A stretch of 64,000 nucleotides of DNA. Origin: Cerioporus squamosus. Lineage: Eukaryota; Basidiomycota; Agaricomycetes; Polyporales; Polyporaceae. The notes below the pieces were generated by a model. It was not told the DNA's origin. It was given only the letters and a program-made list of their open reading frames with translations, and ran no database searches. This document shows, one piece after another, positions 1 to 13,000 of the stretch. The stretch's first letter is position 1. Each line of letters starts with the position of its first letter. The translations under genes were made by a program, and so were the position numbers. The DNA lies in the NCBI GenBank assembly GCA_022592435.1, contig JABYQS010000040.1, positions 124,001-188,000 of the forward strand. The letters are read 5' to 3'.

Positions 1-1601
1 CGACGGACCCCTCACGCCAGCGCACCTGGGTCAGTGCCCTCCTATATGCGATGCAGCTGAGGTCAGTCGCTGATACCAGAGCAGGGCACATCTTGAGGCT
101 GCTCGCGACTTCCCACTACTTGCGCGAAGTAAAGCCGAACGTCTTTGCGAACAACAGGGTGTCGTCGTACGTCGACAGCGGCAAGTCTGTCGCATATCTT
201 CGCGAGTCGTGAGTTTTTTCCAATTGTCTGTCCGGATGGACTTAGATCGCTGACCACTGGACCTCTCTAGACCAGACAAGAAGTACACCGATACTGATGG
301 TGTAGCAGCATTCGTCGCCTTGACGTACGTCCCGGCCCATCCACCTCCCGTCCTCTTCCGTTCAGTACTGAGACTATGCTCGCACCTGCAGGGGCGACGA
401 AGCGATCAAGTTCTGCGCCTGCTTGACGGACTGGGCGCTCCCCGACCTCACGCCCACCGATGCCATCGACGTCAACTACGCGCTCAAGACGACCTCTGAC
501 TCTGACCAGGGCGAAGCGAAGCCCGGCAAGAAGTGGGTCGCACCCTTCAATCTCGCCTTCAACACGCAGCTCGGGTATTTCCCGTGGCTGGAGCAGCCCG
601 GGAACGAGGCCCGTTTCAACCGCTTCGGGCACGCTATGACTGGCACGCGGCAGTGGGAGACAAAGAATTTCATCCTCGAAGGTGAGCGAGATAGCCGGCG
701 CACTGCGGAGGAGGAGGAGACGTATTGACTGACGTGGTCGACTTCGCAGGCTTCTCCTGGAAGGACCTGCCGGAGGGCTCGGTCTTGATCGACGTTGGCG
801 GCGGCATTGGCGCTACTTCGATCATCGTGGCGGAGGCCCATCCGCACCTCCGCGTGGTCGTGGAGGACCGTGAGCAGGTCGTCTCTACTGCTGTCTCGGT
901 ACGTCTCCTCATTGCGCGTTGCGATTGAACGGGCCATCGTCTCACCATACTGCACCTTGGACAGGCCTGGGGACCGCAGTACGCGCCACTCTTCGAGTCC
1001 GGACGCATGTCGTATCGTCCGCGCGACTTCTTCGCGTCGTGGGATCCGCTTACTCTCCCGGAAGGCAAGACCATCGACGCCCCCGCCGTCTTCATGGTCC
1101 GGCTCGTCCTCCACGACTGGGCCGATGACGACTCGCGAAAGTGAGTGCCACGCTCCACATTCCAGCCACGAATCAGAATGGTGCTCATCTGACTTACAAC
1201 CCACACCTTAAGGATCCTGAGTCGACTCCGTGCAGCTGCCAGTCCGGACACGAAGCTTCTGATCGGCGACATGCTTCTCCCCTACGCTTGCCACGACGAT
1301 GCGTCTCCGGAGTCGTCCTTCGCGCCCAAGGACTCGCCGCTCCTGCCCAACCTCGGAACGGGGAACATCCATGGCTATCTCATCGATATCATGGTGAGCG
1401 ACCTTCTTCATACACTTGATCGGTGCTCGTGGCTGCAAGGGAGCTGATATCGGACCCGTGTAGATGATGGGCATGTTCGACGCGCGGGAGAAGACGGTTG
1501 CCGAGATGTCCGCGTTGTTGTTGTCTGCTGGGTGGAAGGTCACGGAGATCAGGCGGACGCCCGGGAACCTGTGGGCGTACACGACTGCGGTTCCTGTTTG
1601 A
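1..1601 (+). CDS. O-methyltransferase OMT1, 5' end outside window
   Basis: SAM-dependent O-methyltransferase of the plant-COMT-like class (family 2), which methylates hydroxyl groups on small aromatic or secondary metabolites. The window opens inside an exon (codons from base 2, ending at 29). Exons then follow with GT..AG introns of about 50-70 nt (the first is 30-84). Visible parts are the end of the N-terminal dimerisation domain (GHILRLLATSHYLREV), the cofactor loop IDVGGGIG near 790-810, a conserved acidic stretch after it, and the catalytic-base region VLHDWADDD near 1110-1130. The C-terminus WAYTTAVPV matches OMT3 and OMT4. The stop is TGA at 1599-1601. All visible exons read open. The substrate cannot be told from sequence. 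Roughly the first third of the protein is missing. Confidence 0.9.
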
Positions 1602-1764
1602 TTCTGGTATTCGTAGAGGAAGAAGGTGCGTCACCGATTGGCATGTGGCGAGCCAACTGTTACCGACTTTGCTCACTGTACGTTCAACAGTATCCCTATG
1701 TGTGCACTGTACTTCTAATTGGCTTTCACGTGTTGCGCGCATGCACTGCATGATATGAATTGGA

Positions 1765-3860
1765 TCAAGCTTCCCACACAGCTACATGTCGATACGCCTC
1801 GGTGTCGCGACTGCTAGTGAACGAAGCCAAGACGTCGTCTCGAGTCAACTGCACCTGCAGCTGCAGGTCCTCGCTTCCCAGCTCGTTGCTGAGGTCTTCA
1901 TCTTCCGTCTCAGAATCGCTGTCGTGGTCGCCGTCCACGACCACCGCTTCGCCACCTTCTCCCTCGACAGTATCGTCCGGAGCCTCTGCCTCTCCCTCTT
2001 CATCAGATTCGGAACCGGACGAGCGGCGCCACAGCAGAGCCGTCATCCCGTCTCCCTCATACGCGTCCGGCCAGTCGTCATCGTCGAGAATGCGGCGACT
2101 CCAGCAACGATCGCGGGGCACCAGTGCGAACGCCGTCTGCGCCACGACCGCCCGCGGGAGCCGATAGTACAGAACCTCGTCCGAGTCCTCTTCGAGATAC
2201 GCCGGGCTGCAGATGGCCGGCCAGTCTGGGCTGCGGGTCGACGTCCGGGTGCTGTGCTTCCACTGAGGGCCGGGAAGCCGGGACGTCGCGAGCAGGCGGA
2301 CGGAATGCAGGGAGGGCACCTGGCTCTGCGCGTGCATGATCTGTTCGCGCAAGGTGCGGTGCTCCGGGTGCGGGCGCGGGAGGACCTTGTCGTGGATCTC
2401 GCACCAGAGGTCGAGGTAGCGCAGCGTTGGAGAGTGCAGGGTGATTTCGAGCATCGAGATGGGCACTCCCAGTCCGTTCGGCCACGCCGCGACCATGGCC
2501 AGCGGGATGACGAGGTGCTCGAGCTTGGGGCATGCGACCGCCAGCGAGTTGACCGCGTTGCATTGCGACTTCTTGAGGGCGTCGTCGAGGGGATAGAGGT
2601 GCAGATAGGTGAGGCCGTGTCCGACGGTGTTTATGAGCGAGTCGACGGCCGCCCACTCGCGGAGCATGATCGTGAGGCGGGCGAGGAGCGGCATCTGCCA
2701 ACACGAGCGGATGTGGCTGTCGATGTCTGACTCCAGCTCCGTCCCGTAGTATAGCTGTAGCTCCCTGAGTCGGGGCAGCTGGAGCGACGGCATGCTGATC
2801 AGCGTATGACATGCCGAACATCCTCTAGGGGGGCCGAGCGTAAGGGACTCGATCCTCTGCGCCGAGGCAAGGAGGTGGTGGAGGCATCGGACCGTCGCGC
2901 AGTCGAGGGGTACGCCGAGGTTTAGAGAGCGGAGACCCGAAGCGAAGCATCGTGCGAGGAGCGGCTCGAGCTCTGGCGAAAAGGATTGCTGGTACAGCCA
3001 TGTCGGGTTGAACCAGCCGTAATATTGGGCATCGTGCTCTTCAAAAGGGCCGACGATAGGGAAGTTGGCGTGGGGTAGGTACGAGCAAAATGAGAGATAC
3101 GTGCTCTGCGATAGGATGAAGGCAAGATCTTCTCGGAGGACGTCGGCGCAGGGAAGCCACACGGGGCAGGAGTCGATGCGGATGGTCTTGACCGACAACG
3201 CAAGTTTCGCGCCGAGGTCGGCGGATCGTAGGGTTTGGGCGAGAGCGGATATCTGGCCCATGCGACGGATGACGATGTCCTCGTAAAGTATCTCCATGCC
3301 CGGCCAGTAGGTCGCCTTGCACAGTAAAGGAAGCGCTTTCTTGAGTCGAAGCTCCCGTAACCAAGGATTGTTGGCGCCCTCCGAGATGGAGGGATCGTAC
3401 TGATGGTGCGGTGGGAGGACCTCCTTGAATATGCGGCGTATGAGTTCCACCGGAAGGTCTGAAAAGCTTGGATTCACCGGAGTCGCTGAGTCCGGTTGCC
3501 ACTGCCGTCGTAAGATGCGTGAGTCTCGTAACCGTGGTGAGCTCGGATAGCTCCTGAAGGCCTGAACACTCACTCCTGTCTGGCGCATCAGAGCAAGCAT
3601 GGCCGATTTCATCGCAGCATGCTCTCTACGTAGAAGCGCTAATTCCTGTTGATGTCCAGTCAGATACTCAGATTCAGCCAAAAGGCAGAGGAATGGTGAC
3701 GTACCGGGCATAAATCTGTCACTTGCCCCTCGAGAGAGCTGATATGCGTCTCATGCACCTCGATGTCCCGCTTGAGCTTTGCATTCTCTTTCCGCAACTC
3801 GGCAACTCCTGATAGGATGCCGTCTAGTAGATCGTCCATACGAGTAGTCTCGCTCGGCAT
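1765..3860 (-). CDS. F-box / leucine-rich repeat protein
   Basis: Probable substrate-recognition subunit of an SCF ubiquitin ligase. Exon 1 starts at ATG 3860 and encodes a coiled coil rich in Leu, Glu and Lys. An intron of about 55 nt follows near 3670-3725, then one long exon. The F-box-like core LPVELIRRIFKEVLP lies about 110 residues in. It is followed by roughly 400 residues of irregular Leu-rich repeats and then a strongly acidic tail (Asp/Glu/Ser-rich, 1840-2040) ending HVAVWEA. Agaricomycetes have large lineage-specific families of such proteins. A truncated paralogue of this gene sits at 49270-50355. The exact splice acceptor is uncertain because two in-frame AG sites are possible. 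The target protein is unknown. Confidence 0.8.
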
Positions 3861-4215
3861 GGATTATACCCAAGGACTGCGAGAACCTGACTGCCCGAGA
3901 TTGCCTTGAGCTGGTTTCGTCCATCTACGTCAATTTGGACACGCCGCGTTCTATAATGACATCGACACTTACCGGTACTTACCGCTGGTGCGAGTAGACC
4001 ACCGTGGTCCTTAGGAGATTATGACGTGGAAGAAACACTCGCCCGCGTGGCGAATGCATGTATCTGACCTATCGGATCAAGCTTCATCCGGTAGGTCCAA
4101 GGCTGGCGCTCTGGCGAGTCCGAGCATCCTCAGTCTCGCGATCACATATTGCAGACGTTTGTCATACGCAACAAGAGACGTAAGAGCATAAGTACGATTC
4201 ACACTCATCGTCCAA
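3861..4215. other. Intergenic, F-box genes
   Basis: A 355-bp gap between the start of one minus-strand F-box gene and the end of the next. It should hold the promoter of the downstream gene and the terminator of the upstream one. I see no clear TATA box or repeat. Confidence 0.5.
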
Positions 4216-5907
4216 TTAGTCGCTGAAGAAGATATCTGCATAAGTACTTGGGCGGTCAGTTTACATTCCGGCGTCCGTTTCGCGCAAGATTGAGACTCAC
4301 TTCGTATGCCGCTGATATGGTCCGCGTCCGCATCGTGCAGGAAATCCAGCACTGACTGACCGTCTCCTGCAGACATCTCTTGCGGCTGCCGGCCACGATC
4401 TCCTGACCCGATCCGCCACCAGCGACTGGCTGTCCGCGTCCTCCCCTCGTGCGTAAGGAGCACTAGGATCAGGGAACTCTCCGGGAATACCCAGTTCGAA
4501 GAAGCATAGCGTCGGGATGGCATCTGCCAGGCGCTGCGGTAGGCTGGCGGCGAACTCAGACACGACTTGGTGTGTGAGCAGCCGCTCTTGATGCAGCAGA
4601 GCCTCCGACTTGCGTTTGGAACCTCCAGCCACACCCTTCTTGAACGCTTTCTTGTCAAAATTGATGTGAGGTCGGACCTTCAGATACACCAGCGGGACCG
4701 TTCTGAACGATACCCCAAAATCGTCCTGCGAGTCGGCGCGATGTCAGTGGGCGAACGTGAGACCGAAACTCTAGCATGTAACTGTACGTACCAGCCACGA
4801 AATCGAGGACTTAGCGCTGCTCTTGACAGTAAGTGACAAGCGTAAGCAGCGGAGCCGCTGCGCGCTGTCCGCGAACTCCGGCCAGAACGTGGCCGGGTCC
4901 TCTCCGACCGTCAGGTACAAATCGGCGCTGACTGGGGAGAGGATGCGGAAGGCAGAGATCAAGTCCGCAGCGCGATTGGGGGGCGTGCGAGCGGTGATCT
5001 TCAAGTGGTCGGCGGTCGCGGAGATGGCGTCAAGGAAGTGGCTCAAGGTAGACATCACGTTGAATTCGAGGCGACGGACGGGAGGCCAGGGGCGCGGCGG
5101 CTCGGTCCATGGCTCGGTCGGTGGATCACTCCAAGTCGGCCTGTGTGGTTGATATATGACCGATACCCGCTGCAGATTTGGAGTGAGGGAGACGAGGTCC
5201 ACGGCGGGAAGAGAGACCTCGTGCAGCGTGAGGTTCAGGAGTGATGGAAACATCGGCGCGCTATGATCGTATATCTTGTGCGGCTTGAAACCGTACAGAC
5301 CGAGCGTGTGCAAGCGCGGGAGAGATCCCAGAGTGCGGATGAGCGGAGGGTATGAGTGGCGCCACTCACCCCAGAGGTGTCCGAATCCCAGTGAGGGGTG
5401 TACGAATCCCAGTGAGAGTTCGCACAAGCTGGAGGGGAGAGAGGCGCAAAGAGGTAGAACGGCGTCGTGCAGGTGATCCATGCTAAGCTCAGTCAACCTG
5501 GACATCGCTCGCAAGGCACCTGCGATGACAAGACAAACTTCCATGTCGACACGGGTGATGAAGTAGCCGTGTAGGAAGAGGCGACGGATATTGCAGGTCT
5601 GCATCAGCAGCTCTGTGAGAGGTCGGGTAATCTCAGCTTTGAAGTGCGCTGGATAGGCTGGCGCAGTGGGGAGGTCGACTTCAAGGTCGGAGATGTGTCG
5701 TGCACGCAGTGAGGGAGATGTAGCGATGATGTGGGAGTGTAGTTGTGCGAGTTCCCGAGAGGAGGCACACTTGACCACTGCAAACACTCTTTCAATGGCC
5801 ATATCATGCAGACGTCTCGCCGTGAGGGCTACGAAGAGGGCGTCCTTCCCGTATAGGTAGGAGAAGACGTGTACGAGTATGTCGTCGTTCAGATCTGATA
5901 GCTGCAT
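4216..5907 (-). CDS. Second F-box / LRR protein, with an apparent frameshift
   Basis: Starts at ATG 5907 with an F-box at the extreme N-terminus (DLNDDILVHVFSYLYGKDAL), the usual arrangement in Agaricomycete F-box proteins. About 330 residues of Leu-rich repeats follow. An intron lies near 4735-4790, and the protein continues through YLKVRPHINFDKKAF. Near 4430-4460 the frame carrying GIPGEFPDPSAPYARG stops making sense. The continuation (RWWRIG, then QPQEMSAGDGQSVLDFL) lies one base out of register with no usable intron between. A final 65-nt intron (about 4231-4295) leads to a short last exon ending at TAA 4216. The shift means either a recent null allele or a base-call error. It is not an obvious close copy of the upstream F-box gene. 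Confidence 0.65.
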
Positions 5908-6435
5908 CTAGTTCCCAAAGCCGTGCTGCAAAGTCTTTGCTCAGGAAGTCCTCCGCGCAAGGGCATTTCGTGCACATTACCTCCAAAGAGACCCAATGTC
6001 GGATAAGACGGACGGATGCTAGTCCGTGGACGCGTTCGATGAAGTTCAAGTTGTCTCGAGTCGCGTTGGCACTAGTGTGGCTGTGCTCGTGCTAGCCTTC
6101 GAGGCGCCGTCGCCCAGATTCGACCTTTTCTTCCTCCTCCTCACTGCTCAGGCTCCTCAACCTGCGGCCTTTCCACCTTACTAACCCGACATCCAAGCAC
6201 CATGGTTACCCTGATTGATTGCAGAGTCTTTCTGAGTTATCGACAGTAGTACCGCTAGGTGGACGATCGCCAACGAAGAACCGCGATGATCGAGAGCGGA
6301 ACCGCATAATATGGTATATCTAGGACCTTCCGCCAGAACACGAGGTGCAGGAGCTCCTTCGGATGCGAAAGTGAGAGCCTCATAATTGCGGATACAGCCT
6401 ACGTCGTGTCTGTATCATCCGAGACATCCTCCACC
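5908..6435. other. Intergenic between divergent genes
   Basis: Divergent spacer of about 530 bp between the minus-strand F-box gene and the plus-strand secreted-protein candidate. Short antisense ORFs here show no family features. Nothing else is recognisable. Confidence 0.5.
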
Positions 6436-6753
6436 ATGCGCATCACAATCCAGCAATACGCTGCGCTCTTACTTCTCACACTTGCGACGTGCGAAGGGGT
6501 CAGCAGCCGAGGTGCGTGAATCTGTTCTTCCGTGTCATCTTCTCCCAGTTGCATCCGGCGATGACATAGATTGACCCTCCTTACTACCTCTCCAGTGCTT
6601 ACTCTCCGCAGTGATCACACGTGCTTCATTATCCGCACCATATCGTCCTACAGGCCGGTGTTCACCACAACGACCTCGACGGTGACAGTGATCGCGACCC
6701 ATGTCGCATCGGATACGGACGACAAGCAAGCAAGGATTCAGGCTGCAGCATGA
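6436..6753 (+). CDS. Possible small secreted protein (about 77 aa)
   Basis: ATG 6436 has a good start context (CCACC before it). It opens a classic signal peptide with a Leu/Ala-rich core (YAALLLLTLATC). A GT..AG intron, 6512-6595, fits the phase. The second exon encodes a short chain with a Thr-rich patch (VFTTTTSTVTVIATHVAS) and stops at TGA 6751-6753. The mature part would be about 55 residues with few Cys and no known domain. Effector-sized secreted proteins are common in fungi, but a 5' fragment of a decayed gene is equally possible. The splice model is my own. Confidence 0.4.
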
Positions 6754-7050
6754 TGACTTTATCGGACCGTGGACGATGTCAGGATACATCAGCGAGCATG
6801 GAGTTAGCAGTATTGTACTATAACACACCCTCGATGGATAGGCCCGCATTGATACCTGACCTGATTAGTGTCGACAATGTGCGGCTGACAGTGGTAGGTC
6901 GGATGGACGCATACGGCCAAACTCTCGGAGGCTGACAGCACGCACGCGGTCCCGCCATAATCCATATACTGCTCTCCCGCTTTCCCTCCGCAATTGCTTT
7001 CAGCTTTGCTTTTCATCCCCGCACAGTGACCTTTCGCGTGCTGGTACGCA

Positions 7051-8485
7051 ATGCACGATCCTCCTCAGATATATCGCTGCGGTGGGCAAGAGAACCGCAT
7101 CGATGCTCTCCTGGCCACTCTGTCTCCTCTGCTTCAGTCCGCAAGGCACGTCAGCGAAGTCCTTCCGCACACAGCAAAACACTCCACTTCATGCGCGACG
7201 ACGGGTCACTCCCATGCTCCCAATACCCTCCAGCGCAAGTTCCTCGAGACCATCGCGACCCTCTGCTCCTTGCACGCATCGTGCACCTCCGCGGCTGTTG
7301 CGCTCGAAGTCGCCTCCGAACGCGCAACGCTGTACATCGCCACCGGCGACACCGCATCGCAGGACTTGCGGCGGGACGTAGAGGCCTGGATCGCGTCGAT
7401 GCGCGACGTTGCTGAAGACTCGGGTTCGGACGCGGACGATCCTAGCGGCTCGTTCAGCGTCGAAGAGCACTCCGAGACGGTCCTCATGGCGACCATGTAC
7501 CGTGCGTGCTACGCCAAGATCCGCGCGCGCATTCGAGAAGATGGCCGGCTGGTCGAAACGTTGCGGAAGCTCAGCGACCAGCTTCCGGACGAGCTCCCTG
7601 TGGAGGGGCAGTCGGTGGACGACCCGCTTGGGAGGCTCTGCAGCAATCTCGAGCTGCTCGTGAGCTGCACTGAGCCGGAGACGGCAGAGGAGAACGACGA
7701 GATCCGGCTGGCGGCGGCGTGCATCGCGGGGTGGGCTGCGGACCAGGCTCTACGAGAGGACTGGAAGCTATGTCGGAAGGTCGACTGCATTGGTGAGTCT
7801 TGCGTCGTTATCCGAGCGAGCCCTGCTAACATTCGCGCGGACAGATACCGGTGCTATACAGGTTATCCGCGAGTCTTGCGTGCTGTCCACCCTCGTCGAC
7901 ACCCTCGTCACTATCGCCAGGTGCTCCGGGATATCAATCGCGCTCCCGCTGTTGTGGGCAGTCGAATGGGTCACCCCGCTTCCCAGCTCCGCCCCCGTTT
8001 CCTCGACGTGCGACCCTACTTCGGACACGCACCCCAGCTCGGGTGCGCATCCGGAGAGCATCCTCATCCGGCACGTCGTCGACAACGCGCTCTCCGTCCA
8101 CCCGTACATCGCGACGTCCGCCCTGCCGTGTTACCCTTGCGTCATGCTCCTGCGCGCCGTCAACCTCGCACAATCTACGGGGACCGAGAGCGGCACGGGC
8201 CGTGACTTCATGCTGCGCGGGTGCGATGCAGGAATCGTGATTCCATGGTCGCCCCCATGGGTCGGGTCGGAGGACGCCAAGGGCATACTGCGCGAGCTGG
8301 AGCTAGGGTTGGAGCGCGACTTGCAGAAGCTGCAGAACCGACGACCGAGAGTGTTCTTCGCGGACATGGGCAAGTTCGTGCGGGGGCTGCAGTCAGAGAA
8401 GCCGACGAAGAAGGCCGTGAGGGCCCCCGGCTCTCCGCCTGTGTGGAGTTTGAGTATGCCGGTGGTGGCGGCGGCGACACCGTGA
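7051..8485 (+). CDS. Deaminase-like protein DA1
   Basis: Two exons (7051-7792 and 7845-8485) with a 52-nt phase-1 intron, giving about 460 residues. The first 240 residues are helix-rich and unrecognised. The C-terminal half has a zinc-site pattern typical of cytidine-deaminase-fold enzymes: His316-Pro-Glu318, 23 residues, then Pro342-Cys343-Tyr-Pro-Cys346. In such enzymes the His and two Cys bind zinc and the Glu is the proton shuttle. The gene at 23999-25609 has the same spacing and the same intron position, which makes chance unlikely. From memory the closest described group is the OTT_1508-like deaminases, which include fungal members. The substrate (base, nucleotide, nucleic acid or none) is unknown, and no signal peptide is seen. 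Zinc binding and activity are inferred. Confidence 0.65.
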
Positions 8486-9428
8486 GGGTGTCATTCATCT
8501 TCTTGAGTTAACTTGTCGGTGTCGGTGTGCTTCGAGTCACGCTGAGTGTAAGTACACGGTAGTAACTCGAATTCGACCGCATTAAATCGCACGTTGCTGA
8601 CATTCTTCGACGAGACCGCTAAAACAACTAATAGTTGGCCCGCTCGCACTCTGTAGACTGCCATGGATCGTTCGATCGACATCTATAGTAGGAATCAACC
8701 GCTGCAGTTCGGGAGTTTAACTTACGTTTACGGGGTGCAGGTGAAGGCGCCTATCTAATCTTATCTCTTCAGGATGTCGTGTCATCCTGCTGTCCTCCGA
8801 GTCCTGGACCCCTGCTTCCTCTGCCTCCGACCATTCCCACTTCTCGATGTTAGCATCAAGCAAACTTAAGTCGGTCGGAACTTGCGCAAAAAGCAGGTAT
8901 GTACATGCTATCTCCGAAGTCGAGGGCCTTCACAGAGCTGTGTATTGCTATGCAGTGTTAGTGACGTTGAGTGCCCACGGCCATGTTTCGCCATCCCATG
9001 CAGCAAAGCACGCCGGCGGGCACATGAAAGATGCCCGATGAACACCCAGCCGCTGTGAGGTTCAACCGGCCTTCAGACGGCCAGGACCCGGACCCAACAG
9101 CTATTCACTGCGGCCATGGTACCCCGAGGAACCTCGCACGTTCTCCCAAGCGACTCTGGGTGAACTGCGGAACACAGCGTCCACCTCTCAGGGTGGAGTC
9201 GCTTCGTGTGCTCCAAGCTCAGTGTTTGGCAACATGCACGGCGAAGACGTCCCGTCGTGCGCAGTAAGGCGCGGTGGAGACACCCCTTTGATCGAAGCAC
9301 AGGCGAAGGGAAGGAGGGTGCAAGGTGCGTACATATATTGGCTGGGGGTGTATGGAACGTCAGAATCACTCCCTGTGTCGCCGCTCGACCGTGTCCTCCT
9401 CTCCTCCGTTCGCGTCTTCATTACGACC
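8486..9428. other. Intergenic, no gene seen
   Basis: About 940 bp between DA1 and the GPI-protein gene. A TATA-like acatatattg at 9331-9340 lies about 95 bp before the next start codon. Otherwise I see only short overlapping ORFs without codon or family signal. Confidence 0.5.
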
Positions 9429-10011
9429 ATGTTTGCCAATGCGAAGCTCGTCGTCCTCTCCCTCGCGCTCATGTACTGTGGCGTGCTCGCGCAGTCAGAT
9501 GCTTCCACGGTGACAGACGCCACGAGCGTATCAAGTGCGTACCCTCGATCGCTCCTGCTCCCTTCTCCGTCCCACTGACACCCACGCCGCGCGACGCCTG
9601 ACAGGCACCCTCACCACCGATAGCGCCTTCTCGTCTTCCGTGGGAGCGACCACTGACACTGCGAGCGGCTCGGGAAACACCATCCTCCCGACCTCGAGCG
9701 GCACCGACGTCTCCGTCACCGAGTCTACGACCTCGGATACTGCGATCGTCACGACGAGCAGCGGGATCTCCCTCACGGGCACCTCGTCTGCGCCGGGCTT
9801 AACCACCTCGCCCGCTGGTTCGACGACGACGAGCGTCGCAACCGTGCTTAGTCCGAGCGTCGGGACGGGCACGGGCACGGGCACGACGAGCGCTGCCTCG
9901 GGGACTGGTACGGGCCTGAACAACGCCGCTGCGCCTCTCTCGATGCCAGCGTTCGGTTCGGTGGGCGTCGCACTTCTGGGCGTGCTTGCGGGCGCGGGGG
10001 TAGCGTTGTGA
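9429..10011 (+). CDS. Secreted Ser/Thr-rich, probably GPI-anchored protein
   Basis: Two exons (9429-9534 and 9605-10011) give about 170 residues. The N-terminus is a clear signal peptide (LVVLSLALMYCGVLA, cleavage near AQS). The mature chain is almost entirely Ser, Thr, Gly and Ala, with TGTGTGTTSAASGTGTG near the end, as expected of a heavily O-glycosylated wall protein. The C-terminus is a hydrophobic tail (VGVALLGVLAGAGVAL) preceded by small residues, the usual GPI-attachment signal. There are no Cys-rich or catalytic domains. It has the same overall design as the CFEM protein at 19377-20345 and the damaged gene at 37563-38132. The role is probably structural at the cell surface. Confidence 0.8.
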
Positions 10012-13000
10012 GTCGGGTAGGATGCTGAATGGTGGAGAAAGGGGGATACTGGGACGTGTTGTCAGTCTGGTGTGAACTTGCTTGTTGTGTGAGCCGTATA
10101 TTGGACATTGGACATCGGACAATTTGCTACTTGTATACCATGCTAATTCATGTATCATGAGGTCGTCCTCTGGACCGATGCATGTCTCTCCCGTCGCCGA
10201 GTAGTACATACCCCTCCTTTACCTTGCCTTCACAAGTGAAATGGATGCAAGTTATCTGATAAGATGGATTTGTACCGCGATGGCGCCGGGGCGGTCCCGA
10301 ACCCGGCCGACGCGTCGCGCGCTGTCCGAGCCACGACCCTTCCACTCTTGCTACCAACACTTGTCTCCTCCTCCTCCTGGACCACATCATACTATTTCAC
10401 CTCTTTGCTTCCTGGAAACCTCAATGTGTGCAACTTTCGACATGGCGGAGAAGTAGCCAAACGTGGAACTGCACCCGACGCGCTCTAACGACGCGACAGA
10501 GAGGAAGTTGGAACGCCTGGGTGAGTCTTCATGAGAAGCAGCGCGCTGAGCAGGTCGTACTTACGGCTGTCAACAGCATTCTGTATGTAAACAATGAGCC
10601 CGCTATCAGCCCAGAAGTCCGCACATGCTTCGTTCAAGCACCCAGCAGCTGAGAGGAGCCAGTGCGATACCGCACGATCTTTGTTGAACCTCGCGAACCT
10701 GGTGTTGGCCGAGCGAGGCCCGCGATGGATCGTCTTAAACTGCGAACTGTTGTACTGCAGCTGCTGAGTGCTGACCGTTGTGGGGGGACTGTCTGGGTAA
10801 AGGTACGAAGTCCGCTGTATGTCCGAAGCGTGCACTGATGAGAGAGGATCGAGAAGGTGGTCGGAGTTGGCGTGCCATGGCTATAGATGACTGTGAACTC
10901 CGCGACCTGTAGGGCCAGGCTCAGGCTTCGGGTGAGTGAATGCACCGTAACTCTTGATCTTCGCGTGAGCCTGTCTGTACCACATCTGACACGTATGGTC
11001 ACAGGCCGTCTGTTGGTCGGCACACCCTGTCATGCGAGTTACGGCATTCATTTTTTTCGGACACGTTCTGGACGACACGTATCTTCCTGTGCTCACCATA
11101 CCGCGGTCCTCTTCCGATGCTGTGAACAGCGGACCGACGCGACTTACTGACATGAGGGAACAAGCCGGTTAGTCTACTGGCGAATAGGAGTTATGAACGC
11201 CTTCTCATGGGAGTCTCTCTGACAGATAATATGCCCAGTGGGACCCAGTGTGTCCGCATGGGCTCATGACCGGACCACGTTATCCCCACTCGCTCTATCT
11301 GACTGCTTAAGGTCCCACCTGGCACTTCGCGCCCTGGATATGGTGCGCCGCTACTTTCGCTATACTTCGCGGACGGTCAGGTACGAATGTCTGCAGTTCT
11401 GAGAGTGGTCTGGAGCGTGCTGACTCGTGTGCGCTGGAAGGTACCGCCGTGTATGCGGTCGAGCGTCGCCGCCGGCGGCCTATCTCAAGGCACGTACTTT
11501 ATGGTGCGCGGCCGCTGCTCTCATTGTACTTCGCGGAAGTTCAGGTACGAATGTCTGCAGTTCTGAGCGTGGTTTGGATCGTGCTGACTCGTGTGTGCTG
11601 GAAGGTACTGCTGTGTATGCGGTCGAGCGTCGCGGCCGGCGGCATATCCCAAGGCACGCGCTCCTGTGTACGGTGAACTGCTATCATCCACGACACTTGG
11701 TTGGCCTCGACCCGTCGAGGCTCGAGGGAAAGCTTGGCCTGCCGAATCGCCACAGAGCTCGAGGCCACCTCGGGCCATGTTGACCGTTCGCTGGCGTCCG
11801 GGTGGCTGGCGTTGCGCGCCACGCAACATACCCGAAACCGCGCGGTATGAGCACGCACCGACGCGGATCATGGAATGCTTGCGACATCTTCGTAGAGCTC
11901 GAAGGTCTTTGCATGCAGTCGGACGCCAGCAAGCAGAAACCACCGCTCGGTACGATCGACAGGCCTCGTCCTCGGATGCTTCAGTATTCTTGTTGCTCTC
12001 AAAGCACGGCACGCACCCAAGGCACTAATCCTCTTCTCCCGGCGGCCTGCGTCCGTCTGATGGGCCAGCCTAGAGGAGGCACTCCGTTACAGCCGTCGCG
12101 GTCTGGAAGACCTCACAACATTCACGCCCCATGCGCGCGATCTTCTGGCCTACCGGCCTACCTATTCCAGCTGATGCGGGTCTTTCGCTTCGAGATGCGC
12201 ACTGCGTATGGCGTAGGTCTACAGAATCATCAAAGGAACGCTTTTCCGGTACTTGGTGAGTCTTACTGTAGACATCCTGCACACAGACCCGCTGAGATGT
12301 CCGTTGACGACCTCGGCAGCTCTGATTCAGGTCTCGGCTCTCGCTTCTCACCGAGTAAGGCTGAAAACAGACACGAAGGCAGTGCGCGTGTGGCCTGACT
12401 TCGCAGCTGGCCACTTCGAAGTTCGGTGGCTCATCATTGGAACGTGAGCCATGCGCCCGGTCGTTGGCATCGCGCCTTTCGACAGAAGACGAATGCAAGT
12501 GCTACTTGGCCAGCGTAGTCCCTCTCCAGCCCTAGGTCTCGCGCCGAACGCGCGTAAGAGCGTGACTCGCAGGTGAGTGCCGGAAGCGAGATGAACCGAC
12601 AGAACTTTGTGAAGTCGTACTCATAGCATCATGTGTTGGTCAGGTACGCGGGCGCACTGCGCCGCATCCAGCAGCGTCCGTGCGCCTGGCTTTCTTTCCC
12701 CGGTCAATCGTCGGCTCGAGCCAAGTAGCCGGGAGAGCGCACTCTTGGTGAGCATCACCGATGGGGCTCTAGACCATGCCCAAGGAGGCTTTCATGGACG
12801 TTACGCCGGCACTCGCATACCCGGCCACAATCAGGAGAGACCACTTTCCGTTGTCGTGACTCTTGGACGCTTCGCGTCCTCTCTCATCGGATATGACATC
12901 CCTCATGGACTTCATGTGGACCGGTTACTCATGTACGACTACGGACATCGAGACCGTTCCATTTTGAACCAGCCGCACCTCAGTGCAATCGTGAGTTCTA

